Source: Agromyces sp. Marseille-P2726 (lineage in GTDB: Bacteria; Actinomycetota; Actinomycetes; Actinomycetales; Microbacteriaceae). Taken from it: DNA of 64,000 bases. The notes beneath the pieces are model-generated. The model was not told the origin of the DNA. It searched no databases and saw only the letters and a program-made list of their open reading frames with translations. The stretch covers positions 434,001 through 498,000 of the forward strand of contig NZ_CADDWM010000014.1 in assembly GCF_902809835.1 (NCBI RefSeq). Reading direction: 5' to 3'. The position numbers were made by a program, and so were the translations under genes. Position 1 is the first letter of the stretch; every line of letters starts with the position of its first letter. Positions 44,914 to 53,397 of the stretch are shown piece after piece.

Positions 44914-46644
44914 ATGGCCAAGCAGAGGTCGGTGACGCGTTCGACGAAGCTCGGATCCGAGGAACGAGCGGCCGCGATCGCTCGTCTCAAGGAGAAGGAG
45001 CTCGACATCGTCGTGGTGGGCGGCGGCATCGTCGGCACCGGCGCCGCGCTCGATGCCGTCACGCGCGGCCTGTCGACCGGGCTGCTCGAGGCCCGCGACT
45101 GGGCGTCGGGCACGTCGAGCCGATCCTCGAAACTCGTGCACGGCGGCATCCGGTACCTGGAACAGCTCGACTTCCGCCTCGTGCGCGAGGCGCTCATCGA
45201 GCGAGGGCTGCTGCTCCAGCGCATCGCACCGCACCTCGTGAAGCCCGTGCGGTTCCTCTACCCCCTGAAGAAGCGGTTCTTCGAGCGCCTCTACATCGGC
45301 GCCGGCATGCTGCTCTACGACATCTTCAGCTACACGGGCGGCCGCCCGCCCGGCGTGCCGCACCACCGTCACCTGTCGAAGCGGCAGGTGCTACGGGCCA
45401 TCCCGTCGCTCTCGCCCGACGCGCTCGTCGGCGGCGCCACGTACTACGACGCGCAGGTCGACGACGCCAGGTACGTCGCGAGCCTCGCGCGCACCGCGAG
45501 CTTCTACGGTGCGCACGTCGCGAGCCGCGTCAAGGTCGAGGGCTTCCTGAAGGTGGGCGAGCGGGTGGTCGGCGTGAAGGCCCACGACCTGCAGACCGAC
45601 GAGCACTTCGAGGTGCGGGCCAAGCAGGTCGTGAACGCGACCGGCGTCTGGACCGACGACACCCAGCGCATGGTGGGCGAGCGCGGCACGTTCAAGGTGC
45701 GTGCCTCGAAGGGCATCCACCTCGTGGTGCCGCGCGATCGCATCCAGTCGGCCATGGGCATGATCTTCCGCACCGAGAAGAGCGTGCTCTTCATCATCCC
45801 GTGGGGGCGGCACTGGCTCATCGGCACCACCGACACCGACTGGAACCTCGACAAGGCGCATCCGGCCGCGACCGCCGCCGACATCGACTACCTGCTCGAG
45901 CACGTCAACTCGGTCATGCGCGTGCCCCTCACGCGCGAAGACGTCGAGGGCGTGTTCGCGGGACTGCGGCCCCTGCTCGCGGGTGAGAGCGACCAGACCT
46001 CGAAGCTGTCACGCGAGCACATCGTCGCGCACACGGTGCCCGGACTCGTCGTCGTGGCCGGCGGCAAGTGGACGACCTACCGCGTGATGGCGAAGGACGC
46101 CATCGACGCGGCCGCCGACGCACTCGACGGCAAGGTTCCCCCGTCGACCACACAGGACATCCCGCTCCTCGGCGCCGAGGGCTACCAGGCAGCCTGGAAC
46201 AAGCGCGGCAAGATCGCCCGCGCGTTCGGCGTGCACAAGGTGCGCATCGAGCACCTCCTGACCCGCTACGGCACCATGACCGATGAGCTCCTCGCCCTGA
46301 TCCGCGAGGACCCCGAGCTCGGCGAGCCGCTCCCGGGCGCCGATGACTACCTCGCCGCCGAGGTCGTGTACGCGGCATCCCACGAGGGAGCGCTGCACCT
46401 CGACGACGTGCTCGCCCGTCGCACGCGCATCTCGATCGAGGCGTGGGACCGAGGCGTCTCCGCGGCACCCGTCGCGGCGAAGCTCATGGGCCGTGTGCTC
46501 GGCTGGGATGCCGACCGCGAGGCGCTCGAGGTCGAACGGTACCTGCAGCGCGTGGCCGCCGAGCGCGCATCGCAGGAGCAGCCCGACGACGAATCGGCCG
46601 ACCGGGCGCGGCTGGAGGCGCCCGACATCGTCAAGGTCGACTGA
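44914..46644 (+). CDS. glpD: Glycerol-3-phosphate dehydrogenase (FAD-dependent, aerobic)
   Basis: GlpD oxidises glycerol 3-phosphate to DHAP at the membrane and passes electrons to quinones. I chose the ATG at 44914 (MAKQRSVTRSTKLG); an ATG at 44881 in the same frame is possible, and neither has a strong ribosome site. In 576 residues the FAD-binding Rossmann VVVGGGIVGTGAALDA is at about 33-48, with SSRSSKLVHGGIRYLEQ, GATYYDAQVDDARYV and the C-terminal DAO domain. It is normal in length. No glpF or glpK is adjacent. Confidence 0.92.
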   Translation: MAKQRSVTRSTKLGSEERAAAIARLKEKELDIVVVGGGIVGTGAALDAVTRGLSTGLLEARDWASGTSSRSSKLVHGGIRYLEQLDFRLVREALIERGLLLQRIAPHLVKPVRFLYPLKKRFFERLYIGAGMLLYDIFSYTGGRPPGVPHHRHLSKRQVLRAIPSLSPDALVGGATYYDAQVDDARYVASLARTASFYGAHVASRVKVEGFLKVGERVVGVKAHDLQTDEHFEVRAKQVVNATGVWTDDTQRMVGERGTFKVRASKGIHLVVPRDRIQSAMGMIFRTEKSVLFIIPWGRHWLIGTTDTDWNLDKAHPAATAADIDYLLEHVNSVMRVPLTREDVEGVFAGLRPLLAGESDQTSKLSREHIVAHTVPGLVVVAGGKWTTYRVMAKDAIDAAADALDGKVPPSTTQDIPLLGAEGYQAAWNKRGKIARAFGVHKVRIEHLLTRYGTMTDELLALIREDPELGEPLPGADDYLAAEVVYAASHEGALHLDDVLARRTRISIEAWDRGVSAAPVAAKLMGRVLGWDADREALEVERYLQRVAAERASQEQPDDESADRARLEAPDIVKVD

Positions 46645-46655
46645 ACCGGGGCCGA

Positions 46656-46661
46656 TAGACT
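46656..46661 (+). promoter_or_regulatory. Promoter candidate for the KhtT-like gene
   Basis: TAGACT (46656-46661) begins 12 bases after the glpD stop, with a leader of about 30 bases. GAGGAG (46684-46689) is the ribosome site before the ATG at 46699. Confidence 0.45.
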
Positions 46662-46698
46662 TGACCGCGACGCACTCGAGACCGAGGAGTCCGCGCAC

Positions 46699-47211
46699 AT
46701 GATCGAGGTCCGCCGGGTGGATCTGCCCGGAGTCGGTGTCCTGCACTCCTTCGTGACCCGCGACAACCGCGAGATCTCCGTCGTCGTGCAGCGCACCGGC
46801 CAGAGCGACCTCATCGTGCGTCCCGAAGACGACGACGACGAGGCCAAGGCGACGACGGCACGGCTCGAACCCGACGAGGCCCGCACCCTCGCCGAGCTCC
46901 TCGGCGGAACGCGCATCACCGAATCGATCGCCGACCTCGACGCCATGCCCGGGGTGCCGATCGGCTGGGTCGCCGTCGATCCCGGCGACCGCATCGACGG
47001 ACGCGAGCTCGGCTCGGTCGAGGCGCTCAACGATTCCGCGGTCACCGTCGTGGCGGTGGTGCGTGGCGACGAGGTGCAGGTGACGCCCCCGCCCAGCTTC
47101 CGCATCCAGGCGGGCGACATGCTCGTCGCCGCGGGGGCGCCCGACCGCATCGCCGAGGCGTTCCGTGCCGCTGGTCACCCGGGTCCCGAAGCCGAAGAGC
47201 CCGGGGCCTGA
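46699..47211 (+). CDS. Cation:proton antiporter regulatory subunit (KhtT-like, TrkA-C domain)
   Basis: This is a cytosolic 170-residue protein. The N-terminal part (1 to about 70, VRRVDLPGVGVLHSFVTRDNREISVVV) resembles KhtT. The C-terminal part (about 77-160) is a TrkA-C (RCK_C) nucleotide-sensing fold: GWVAVDPGDRIDGRELGS, then PPPSFRIQAGDMLVAAGAPDRI. Such proteins gate a K+/H+ antiporter encoded next door. None is present here; the next gene is SURF1, with a one-base overlap (TGATG). The partner would be elsewhere or lost. Confidence 0.8.
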   Translation: MIEVRRVDLPGVGVLHSFVTRDNREISVVVQRTGQSDLIVRPEDDDDEAKATTARLEPDEARTLAELLGGTRITESIADLDAMPGVPIGWVAVDPGDRIDGRELGSVEALNDSAVTVVAVVRGDEVQVTPPPSFRIQAGDMLVAAGAPDRIAEAFRAAGHPGPEAEEPGA

Positions 47212-47990
47212 TGCTGAAGATGATGCTGCGCCCCCGGTGGGTGCTCGCGCTGCTGCTTGCCCTCGCCGTTGCGGCCGGGTTCGCCCTGCTCGGCCAGTGG
47301 CAGCTCGACCGGGCGATCGAGCAGGCGGTGGTCGACGAACGGCCGACCGAGGAGGTGCGGCCGCTCGGCGAGGTCGCGCAACCCGACGGATTCACCACGC
47401 AGGCCGCCACGGGGCAGCGGGTCGAGGTCGCCGGTTCATTCGTCCGGGGTGACACGGTCATCGTCGAGGGCCGACTGAACGAGGGCGAGACCGGGTACTG
47501 GGTGGTCGCCCACTTCGAGGTCTCGGATGCCGCACCGGGCGGCCTGCCCGTCGCCCTCGGCTGGGCGCGCGACGCCGACACCGCACGCGAGGCCGCCGTC
47601 CGCTTCGACGCCGGCGCGGGCGGCGAGACCGACGTGGTGGGGCGCTTCCTGCCGAGCGAGGCTCCGGTGCTGCCCGGCGAGGGCGACGATCCGTTCGCCA
47701 TGCAGACGGTCGCCGTGGCGCAGCTCATCAACGTCTGGGCCGACTTCGACGATCGGCCCGTGTACTTCGGATACGTCACGTCGACCGAACCCGCGGCGGG
47801 ACTCGAAGCCATCTCGTCACCACCGCCCGAGGCATCGGTGGAACTCAACTGGCTCAACGTCTTCTACGCCGTCGAGTGGGTCGTGTTCGCGGGGTTCGCG
47901 GTGTTCCTGTGGTACCGGCTCGTGCGTGATGCGGTCGAGCGCGAGCGCGACGAGGCGGAGGCCGAGACGGCGGGAACGCCGCAGGGCTGA
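47211..47990 (+). CDS. SURF1 family cytochrome oxidase biogenesis protein
   Basis: SURF1 proteins assist heme a insertion into cytochrome c oxidase. The 259 residues have one N-terminal membrane helix (about 9-29) with the family block LLGQWQLDRAIEQA, a periplasmic beta-rich domain, and a C-terminal helix (about 222-242, VEWVVFAGFAVFLWYRL). A charged tail follows. Three ATG codons are possible at 47211, 47220 and 47223; I chose the one overlapping the previous stop (TGATG). Actinobacterial SURF1 is often near oxidase genes, but not here. Confidence 0.85.
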   Translation: MLKMMLRPRWVLALLLALAVAAGFALLGQWQLDRAIEQAVVDERPTEEVRPLGEVAQPDGFTTQAATGQRVEVAGSFVRGDTVIVEGRLNEGETGYWVVAHFEVSDAAPGGLPVALGWARDADTAREAAVRFDAGAGGETDVVGRFLPSEAPVLPGEGDDPFAMQTVAVAQLINVWADFDDRPVYFGYVTSTEPAAGLEAISSPPPEASVELNWLNVFYAVEWVVFAGFAVFLWYRLVRDAVERERDEAEAETAGTPQG

Positions 47991-48055
47991 CCGGACCCGT
48001 TCCGCCTGGGGCGAACCCCGCCCGCACGCACGCGCGGCAGGCGCATGATCGTGGT

Positions 48056-48982
48056 GTGGACGATGTGGTGGATCCCCTCGACGCCTACTCGACGGTGGTC
48101 ACGCGGGTCGCGAGCACGGTGCTGCCGAGTGTCGCGAGCCTTGCGGTGCGCTCGTCACGTGGTGGCGGCGCCGGCAGTGCGAGCGTCATCTCCGACGACG
48201 GAGTGCTGCTGACGAGCGCGCACGTCGTCGCCGGAGCGCGATCGGCCGAGGCGACGTTCGGAGACGGCACCTCCGCGAGCGTCGACGTGATCGGCCGCGA
48301 CGTGCTCTCCGACCTCGCCGTCCTCCGGGCACAGGGGCCGGTGCCGCCGCCGGTGCTGTTCGGCGACGCGGCCGGCCTTCGGGTCGGGCAGCTCGTCGTG
48401 GCGCTCGGCAATCCGATGGGCCTCGCGGGCAGCGTGACCGCCGGCATCGTCTCGAACCTCGGCCGATCGCTGCCGACCGCGTCGGGCCGCGTCATCGATG
48501 AGGTGATCCAGACGGATGCCGCGCTGAATCCCGGGAACTCGGGCGGCGTGCTCGCCGACGGCGCGGGCCGGATGGTGGGCGTCAACACCGCCGTCGCCGG
48601 GATCGGACTCGGACTCGCGGTACCCATCAACCGAGCCACGCGCGACATCATCGCCACGCTCACGCGCTCCGGCCGCGTGCGCCGTGCCTGGCTCGGCATC
48701 GTCGGCGCGAAGGTGCAACTCGCCCCCGAGCTGGCGGCGAGGATCGGATCCCCGACCGGACTGCAGGTGGCGGGAGTCGCACGCGACAGTCCGGCGGAGC
48801 TCGCCGGGATCCACCGCGGCGACATCGTGGTCTCACTCGACGGCAACGACGTGGTCACGTCGACGTCGATCCAGCGGCTCATGGTCGAGGATGCGATCGA
48901 CCGCCAGGTCGAGATGACCGTCTGGCGCAATGGCGCGCTCGTCGACGTGTTCGTGGTGCCTCGCGAACTCGTCGATGCGTGA
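48056..48982 (+). CDS. HtrA/DegP-like serine protease (S1C) with PDZ domain, apparently cytosolic
   Basis: The protease domain has the full triad: His56 in LTSAHVVAG, Asp86 in LSDLAVL and Ser162 in [12 protein letters not shown] domain lies at about 220-300 ([32 protein letters not shown]). The 308-residue product starts [20 protein letters not shown] and has no signal peptide or membrane anchor, while most actinobacterial HtrA homologues carry an N-terminal helix. The GTG at 48056 lies 6 bases after CATGAT, a weak form of the leaderless box. An in-frame upstream start with an anchor is not visible. Confidence 0.85.
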   Translation: MDDVVDPLDAYSTVVTRVASTVLPSVASLAVRSSRGGGAGSASVISDDGVLLTSAHVVAGARSAEATFGDGTSASVDVIGRDVLSDLAVLRAQGPVPPPVLFGDAAGLRVGQLVVALGNPMGLAGSVTAGIVSNLGRSLPTASGRVIDEVIQTDAALNPGNSGGVLADGAGRMVGVNTAVAGIGLGLAVPINRATRDIIATLTRSGRVRRAWLGIVGAKVQLAPELAARIGSPTGLQVAGVARDSPAELAGIHRGDIVVSLDGNDVVTSTSIQRLMVEDAIDRQVEMTVWRNGALVDVFVVPRELVDA

Positions 48983-49011
48983 ACGCGGGCCCTCGCCGTC
49001 ACGCCGACACG

Positions 49012-49023
49012 TAGACTTGACGC
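49012..49023 (+). promoter_or_regulatory. Leaderless promoter of the DUF3817-guaA operon
   Basis: TAGACT (49012-49017) lies 6 bases before the ATG at 49024 (TAGACTTGACGCATG). Confidence 0.65.
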
Positions 49024-49479
49024 ATGCCCCTCGAGCCGAAACCCGCCGATCTGCCGCGCATTCGCGGGGCGCTCCGCTTCTACCAGGTCGCCTCGATCAT
49101 CACCGGCGTACTGCTGCTCGCGCTCTGCGCCGAGATGCTGATGAAGTACGCGTTCGGCCTCGAACTCGAGCTCGGTGGTCCGCAGGGCTTCCTCGCCTTC
49201 GTCCCGAGCGACACGGTCACGGCGGTGAACCTCTCGACCGGCATCCTGATCGTGCACGGCTGGTTCTATGTCGTGTACCTCTTCAGCGACTTCCGTCTCT
49301 GGAGCCTGATGCGCTGGCCGTTCGGCCGGTTCATCCTCATCGCCCTCGGCGGGGTCATCCCGTTCCTGTCGTTCTTCCTCGAGGTGCGGATCGCGCGCGA
49401 GGTGCGCGCCTACCTCGAGCGGCGCGAGGCCGAGGTCGCGAACGTGGCTCGGCCGGCCGAAGCGGAGGCTCAGCCGTGA
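49024..49479 (+). CDS. DUF3817 membrane protein
   Basis: Function unknown. The 151-residue product has about three membrane helices in the DUF3817 pattern: [19 protein letters not shown], a loop, [17 protein letters not shown] and [22 protein letters not shown], with a charged tail. It overlaps guaA by four bases (GTGA). DUF3817 next to guaA is a recurring actinobacterial arrangement, suggesting a shared expression unit rather than a shown functional link. Confidence 0.85.
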   Translation: MPLEPKPADLPRIRGALRFYQVASIITGVLLLALCAEMLMKYAFGLELELGGPQGFLAFVPSDTVTAVNLSTGILIVHGWFYVVYLFSDFRLWSLMRWPFGRFILIALGGVIPFLSFFLEVRIAREVRAYLERREAEVANVARPAEAEAQP

Positions 49480-51137
49480 GCGATCTGGGTCAGTCCACCG
49501 ATCTGGGTCAGTCCACCGAGCTGGGTCAGTCCACCGAGCTGGGTCAGTCCACCGAGCAGGAGCAGCTGACCGAGCAGCGCCCCGTGCTCGTCGTCGACTT
49601 CGGCGCGCAGTACGCGCAGCTCATCGCGCGACGCGTGCGCGAGGCATCCGTCTATTCCGAGATCGTGCCGCACACCATCACCGTTGACGAGGTGCGCGCG
49701 AAGAACCCCGTGGGCATCGTGCTGTCCGGCGGGCCGTCGTCGGTGTACGAGCCGGGCGCGCCGGCACTCGACGAGGGCATCCTGCGGCTCGGCGTGCCGA
49801 CCCTCGGCATCTGCTACGGGTTCCAGGTGATGGCGCAGCAGCTGGGCGGCGAGGTGGCGCACACCGGGCACCGGGAGTACGGCTCGACCGCGGTCACGGT
49901 GCGCACCGACGACGAGAACGCCCTCCTCGGGGGCCAGCCCGAGCACCAGACCGTGTGGATGAGCCACGGCGACTCGGTCGCGGTCGCACCGCAGGGCTTC
50001 GAGGTGTTGGCATCGACCGCCACCACCCCGGTCGCGGCCTTCGCCAGCGATGAGCAGGGCATCTACGGCGTGCAATGGCATCCCGAGGTGAGGCACTCGC
50101 CGTACGGACAGGACGTCATCGAGAACTTCCTGCACCGGGCGGCGGGCATCCCCGCCGACTGGAACCCCGGCAACGTCATCGCCGAGCAGGTGGCGCGCAT
50201 CCGCGAGCAGGTCGGCTCGGCGCGCGTCATCGCGGGCCTGTCGGGTGGTGTCGACTCGGCCGTCGCCGCCGCGCTCGTGCACGAGGCCGTCGGCGACCAG
50301 CTCGTGTGCGTGTTCGTCGACCACGGCCTGCTGCGCAAGGACGAGCGTCGCCAGGTCGAGGAGGACTACGTCGCGGCGACCGGTATCCGGCTCGTGACCG
50401 TTGATGCGGTCGACACCTTCCTCGACGCCCTCGCCGGGGTGACCGATCCCGAGGAGAAGCGCAAGATCATCGGGCGCGAGTTCATCCGCGCCTTCGAGCG
50501 CGCCGAGCGCGACCTCGTCGCCGAGGCATCCGCCGACGGGCAGCCGATCCGCTTCCTCGTGCAGGGCACGCTCTATCCCGACGTCGTCGAATCGGGGGGC
50601 GGCACCGGCACCGCGAACATCAAGAGCCACCACAATGTCGGCGGCCTGCCCGAAGACCTGCAGTTCGAGCTCGTCGAGCCGCTGCGCACGCTCTTCAAGG
50701 ACGAGGTGCGCGCCATCGGTCGCGAGCTCGGGCTGCCCGAGGCGATCGTCGGCCGGCAGCCGTTCCCCGGACCCGGGCTCGGCATCCGAATCGTCGGTGA
50801 GGTGACGCGCGACCGCCTCGAGGTGCTGCGCGAAGCCGACGCCATCGCGCGCGCCGAGCTGACCGCGGCCGGACTCGACGAGCAGATCTGGCAGTGTCCG
50901 GTCGTGCTGCTCGCCGACGTGCGATCGGTGGGTGTGCAGGGCGACGGGCGCACGTACGGGCACCCGATCGTGCTGCGGCCGGTGTCGTCGGAGGACGCCA
51001 TGACGGCCGACTGGACGCGCCTGCCGTACGACGTGCTCGCGCGTATCTCGAACCGCATCACGAACGAGGTGCGCGAGGTGAACCGGGTCGTGCTCGACGT
51101 CACGTCGAAGCCGCCCGGCACCATCGAGTGGGAGTAG
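49476..51137 (+). CDS. guaA: GMP synthase (glutamine-hydrolysing), with N-terminal repeats
   Basis: GuaA converts XMP to GMP. The GTG at 49476 overlaps the DUF3817 stop. The first 35 residues consist of a hexapeptide (D/E)LGQST repeated four times, then EQEQLTEQ. The enzyme proper starts at [19 protein letters not shown]. The glutaminase domain has catalytic Cys113 in LGICYGFQ; the ATP pyrophosphatase domain has the P-loop SGGVDS (256-261). The C-terminal dimerisation domain ends in PGTIEWE. With 553 residues it is about 30 longer than usual because of the repeats. It is the last gene of the DUF3817-guaA operon. Confidence 0.96.
   Translation: MSDLGQSTDLGQSTELGQSTELGQSTEQEQLTEQRPVLVVDFGAQYAQLIARRVREASVYSEIVPHTITVDEVRAKNPVGIVLSGGPSSVYEPGAPALDEGILRLGVPTLGICYGFQVMAQQLGGEVAHTGHREYGSTAVTVRTDDENALLGGQPEHQTVWMSHGDSVAVAPQGFEVLASTATTPVAAFASDEQGIYGVQWHPEVRHSPYGQDVIENFLHRAAGIPADWNPGNVIAEQVARIREQVGSARVIAGLSGGVDSAVAAALVHEAVGDQLVCVFVDHGLLRKDERRQVEEDYVAATGIRLVTVDAVDTFLDALAGVTDPEEKRKIIGREFIRAFERAERDLVAEASADGQPIRFLVQGTLYPDVVESGGGTGTANIKSHHNVGGLPEDLQFELVEPLRTLFKDEVRAIGRELGLPEAIVGRQPFPGPGLGIRIVGEVTRDRLEVLREADAIARAELTAAGLDEQIWQCPVVLLADVRSVGVQGDGRTYGHPIVLRPVSSEDAMTADWTRLPYDVLARISNRITNEVREVNRVVLDVTSKPPGTIEWE
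49482..49553 (+). repeat. 18-bp minisatellite in the guaA N-terminus (4 copies)
   Basis: The unit (GAT or GAG)CTGGGTCAGTCCACC occurs four times without interruption. Copies 1-2 start with GAT and copies 3-4 with GAG; otherwise they are identical. The unit length is a multiple of three, so copy-number change keeps the frame. Confidence 0.95.
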
Positions 51138-51369
51138 GCGGGTTCGTCATCACTCCAGTCGCCCGCGGATGGTGGTTCTGCTTCGCCTCTCGTGCGGTAC
51201 TCGACGAAGACTGACGCAAGCCTCCGCGATGTCTGACAGGATTTGTTCGCGGGTTTGAGATCTCGAGGCTCACCGTCCTGGATCCGGAGCGTCTGCACTG
51301 TCCGTGCGCACGCCGCATTCGTCCGGGGTCACCGATGCCTCCGTGGAGTCGGGAGGACGGTGAGAGATC
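51138..51369. other. guaA to 51370 spacer, nothing recognised
   Basis: In these 232 bases I see no gene, tRNA, terminator-grade hairpin or member of the dispersed repeat family. GGGAGGA (51350-51356) lies 13 bases before the next start. Confidence 0.5.
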
Positions 51370-52218
51370 GTGACAGGGGTCATCCGAGTGCTCGCGATAC
51401 TGCTCGGGTTCATCTGGTTGGCGCTCGGGTACGGCATCGTCGACCTGTCCGTGATGCTGACCTGGGATGTCGAATTCCTGCCGCTCCTTCCGCTCGAGGC
51501 AAGTTGGGGTGCGGTGGTCACCTTCTTCGTGGCGATGCCGTTCGTGGTGGTCGCGGTTCGGCCGGTCCGCTGGGCCGACCTCGTTGTCATGTCCGCGCTC
51601 GTGGTGATCGCCCTGTGCATCGGGTCGCTCTTGACCGGCGAGACGAGTGGACTCTGGCTCGCGGCGGCAGTTGCGGTGACCGGCGGCGGCATCGCGATCC
51701 CCGGCATCGTCGGCATGCGTGGCGGTGAGTTCGGCCCCGGCGTGCACTGGCGACCCGGGCTGGATGTTCCGTTCGCGGTGCTCGCCGTTGCCGGGATCCC
51801 GCTCTGGGGCATCTTCGTGCGAGACGCGGCGACATTGGCGGACCAGTCGCCGTCGGACATCACGCTCGGGATCGACCATTGGCCGATTCACGTCGCGGCC
51901 GGCGTGCTGGTCCCCGCCGGAGCCGTGCTCGCGGCCTCGGTGGGCCGCCTGCGCACGCTCGCGGCGGTGGCCACGGCGCTGACGGCGACCTGCATCGGTG
52001 CGGCGATGGCGGTCTCGCAGTCGTACCCGGTGGCGACCGCGTCGGCCCACTGGAGCGTGCTCGTGTTGGTGTGGGGCGCAGCAGTCCTGCTGGCCGCGAT
52101 GCGGGCGATGGCTCTTCAGGGGCGACCGAGCGCCGAGCCGATCCAGCGTGGTGCTACTCCGTCGCCTGGCGTCGCTGCTTCGAACGGAGACGCGAGACGG
52201 TCGTCGCACGGCGGCTGA
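51370..52218 (+). CDS. Membrane protein of unknown function
   Basis: I do not recognise this gene. The GTG start at 51370 gives 282 residues with about seven hydrophobic segments: near 5-25 (VLAILLGFIWLALGYGIVDL), 45-65, 70-90, 95-112, 130-150, 170-190 and 200-240. The C-terminal 35 residues are hydrophilic and Ser/Ala-rich. Its codon use looks slightly less extreme in GC than its neighbours. The start is somewhat far from the possible ribosome site, so a nearby start cannot be excluded. Confidence 0.65.
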   Translation: MTGVIRVLAILLGFIWLALGYGIVDLSVMLTWDVEFLPLLPLEASWGAVVTFFVAMPFVVVAVRPVRWADLVVMSALVVIALCIGSLLTGETSGLWLAAAVAVTGGGIAIPGIVGMRGGEFGPGVHWRPGLDVPFAVLAVAGIPLWGIFVRDAATLADQSPSDITLGIDHWPIHVAAGVLVPAGAVLAASVGRLRTLAAVATALTATCIGAAMAVSQSYPVATASAHWSVLVLVWGAAVLLAAMRAMALQGRPSAEPIQRGATPSPGVAASNGDARRSSHGG

Positions 52219-52428
52219 GGACGAGCCGCGTGTGCTCGTCATGGTGGAATCCTCCCCTTGCGGCGGAATACGTCTGGTGAGGATTCGGCCGCGCGAGTGG
52301 GATTCCGCCGCCTCCGCCGGCGCCGCTGGAGCCACCGTCTCGGGGGCTCGGCTCGCGGCATCCGTCGACGGAAATGCGGAACGGCCGCCCGCGGGCGGCC
52401 GTTCACGTGAGAGGAGACGCTGCGGACG
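52219..52428. other. Spacer downstream of two convergent genes
   Basis: These 210 bases contain one copy of GCGGCATCC (about 52358) and, at the end, the strong hairpin at 52379-52404. I see no further gene. Confidence 0.5.
52379..52404 (-). terminator. Terminator of the YccA gene
   Basis: A perfect palindrome, 12-bp arm GAACGGCCGCCC and its complement with a two-base GC loop. It lies 25 bases past the end of the minus-strand YccA gene and could also stop the converging plus-strand transcript. Confidence 0.75.
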
Positions 52429-53241
52429 TCAGTCGCTGGACTGCATGATCGCGAGCATCCGCAGGATCTCGAGGTACAGCCAGATGACGGTCACCATGAT
52501 GCCGAAGGCGCCGGTCCACGAGTACTTCTTCGGGGCGCGGTTGCGCACGCCCTGCTGGATGAAGTCGAAGTCGAGCACGAGCGAGTACGCGGCCATGATG
52601 ACGACGAACACGCCGATGATCAGGCCCAGCGGGATGCCGAAGATGTCGGCGCCGCGGAGACCCCACGGGTCGTCGGTCGCGCCGAACAGGATGAGGCCGA
52701 AGTTCACGAGCGAGAACACCAGGTAGCCGACCATCGCGATGAGGAAGATCTTCGTGGCCTTCTTCGATGCGCGGATCTTGCCCGAGGCGAAGAGCGCGAG
52801 GGTGACGCCGACCACGACGAGCGTGGCGATGACCGCCTGGGCGACGATTCCGCCGCCGAAGGCCATCTCGTACCACGCCGAGATGCCGCCGACGAAGACA
52901 CCCTGGACCCCGGCGTAGGCGAGCACGAGGGCCGGCGACGGCTCCTTCTTGAAGATGTTCACGAGCGCGAGCACGAAGCCGACGATGCCGGCACCGATCC
53001 ACAGGAACGGCAGCGGAGCGGCGGCGAACCAGCCGATCGCCGCGCCGACCAGCAGCAGGCCGAACGAGACGGCGGACTTCTGCAGCGCGTCGTCGTACGT
53101 CATGACCTCGCGGTCGGGCAGCGTCGCGGGCTGGTCGTACATCTCCTGGAGCTGCTGCGCCGAGACGTCTTGGGCGGCGGCGACGGCACCCTGCGACGAG
53201 AAGGCGGGGTTCCGCTTGAATGCGGGGTTGTCGAGAGCCAT
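52429..53241 (-). CDS. Bax inhibitor-1/YccA family membrane protein
   Basis: Seven hydrophobic segments over 270 residues match the BI-1/YccA family, with the cytosolic N-terminal tail MALDNPAFKRNPAFSSQG typical of actinobacterial members. A conserved Asp-rich segment (SLVLDFDFIQQGVR) and the C-terminal WLYLEILRMLAI fit. Roles proposed for the family include membrane-protein quality control and Ca2+ leak; none is established here. GAGGAA precedes the ATG. It is divergent from the GDPD gene. Confidence 0.9.
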   Translation of the reverse strand: MALDNPAFKRNPAFSSQGAVAAAQDVSAQQLQEMYDQPATLPDREVMTYDDALQKSAVSFGLLLVGAAIGWFAAAPLPFLWIGAGIVGFVLALVNIFKKEPSPALVLAYAGVQGVFVGGISAWYEMAFGGGIVAQAVIATLVVVGVTLALFASGKIRASKKATKIFLIAMVGYLVFSLVNFGLILFGATDDPWGLRGADIFGIPLGLIIGVFVVIMAAYSLVLDFDFIQQGVRNRAPKKYSWTGAFGIMVTVIWLYLEILRMLAIMQSSD

Positions 53242-53385
53242 GCTGTGATTCCTCTTTCGGCTGTCGTCGGTGAGAGGGGGAATCGCGCGGACGATGCATC
53301 CGCTCGTTGTTCCAACTTACCGGACTCACCAGTGGGAACACCGCGAGTTCTCGCCTCATTCCCGAGGATGCCGGCGGCCCGTCAC

Positions 53386-53397
53386 TACGCTTGGCCC
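53386..53397 (+). promoter_or_regulatory. Leaderless promoter of the GDPD gene
   Basis: TACGCT (53386-53391) lies 6 bases before the ATG at 53398 (TACGCTTGGCCCATG). Confidence 0.6.

Noticed and set aside
51243-51728. Frame of 161 codons upstream of and overlapping the 51370 gene
   Set aside because: Arg/Gly-rich shadow; the overlapping frame from 51370 has clear membrane helices.
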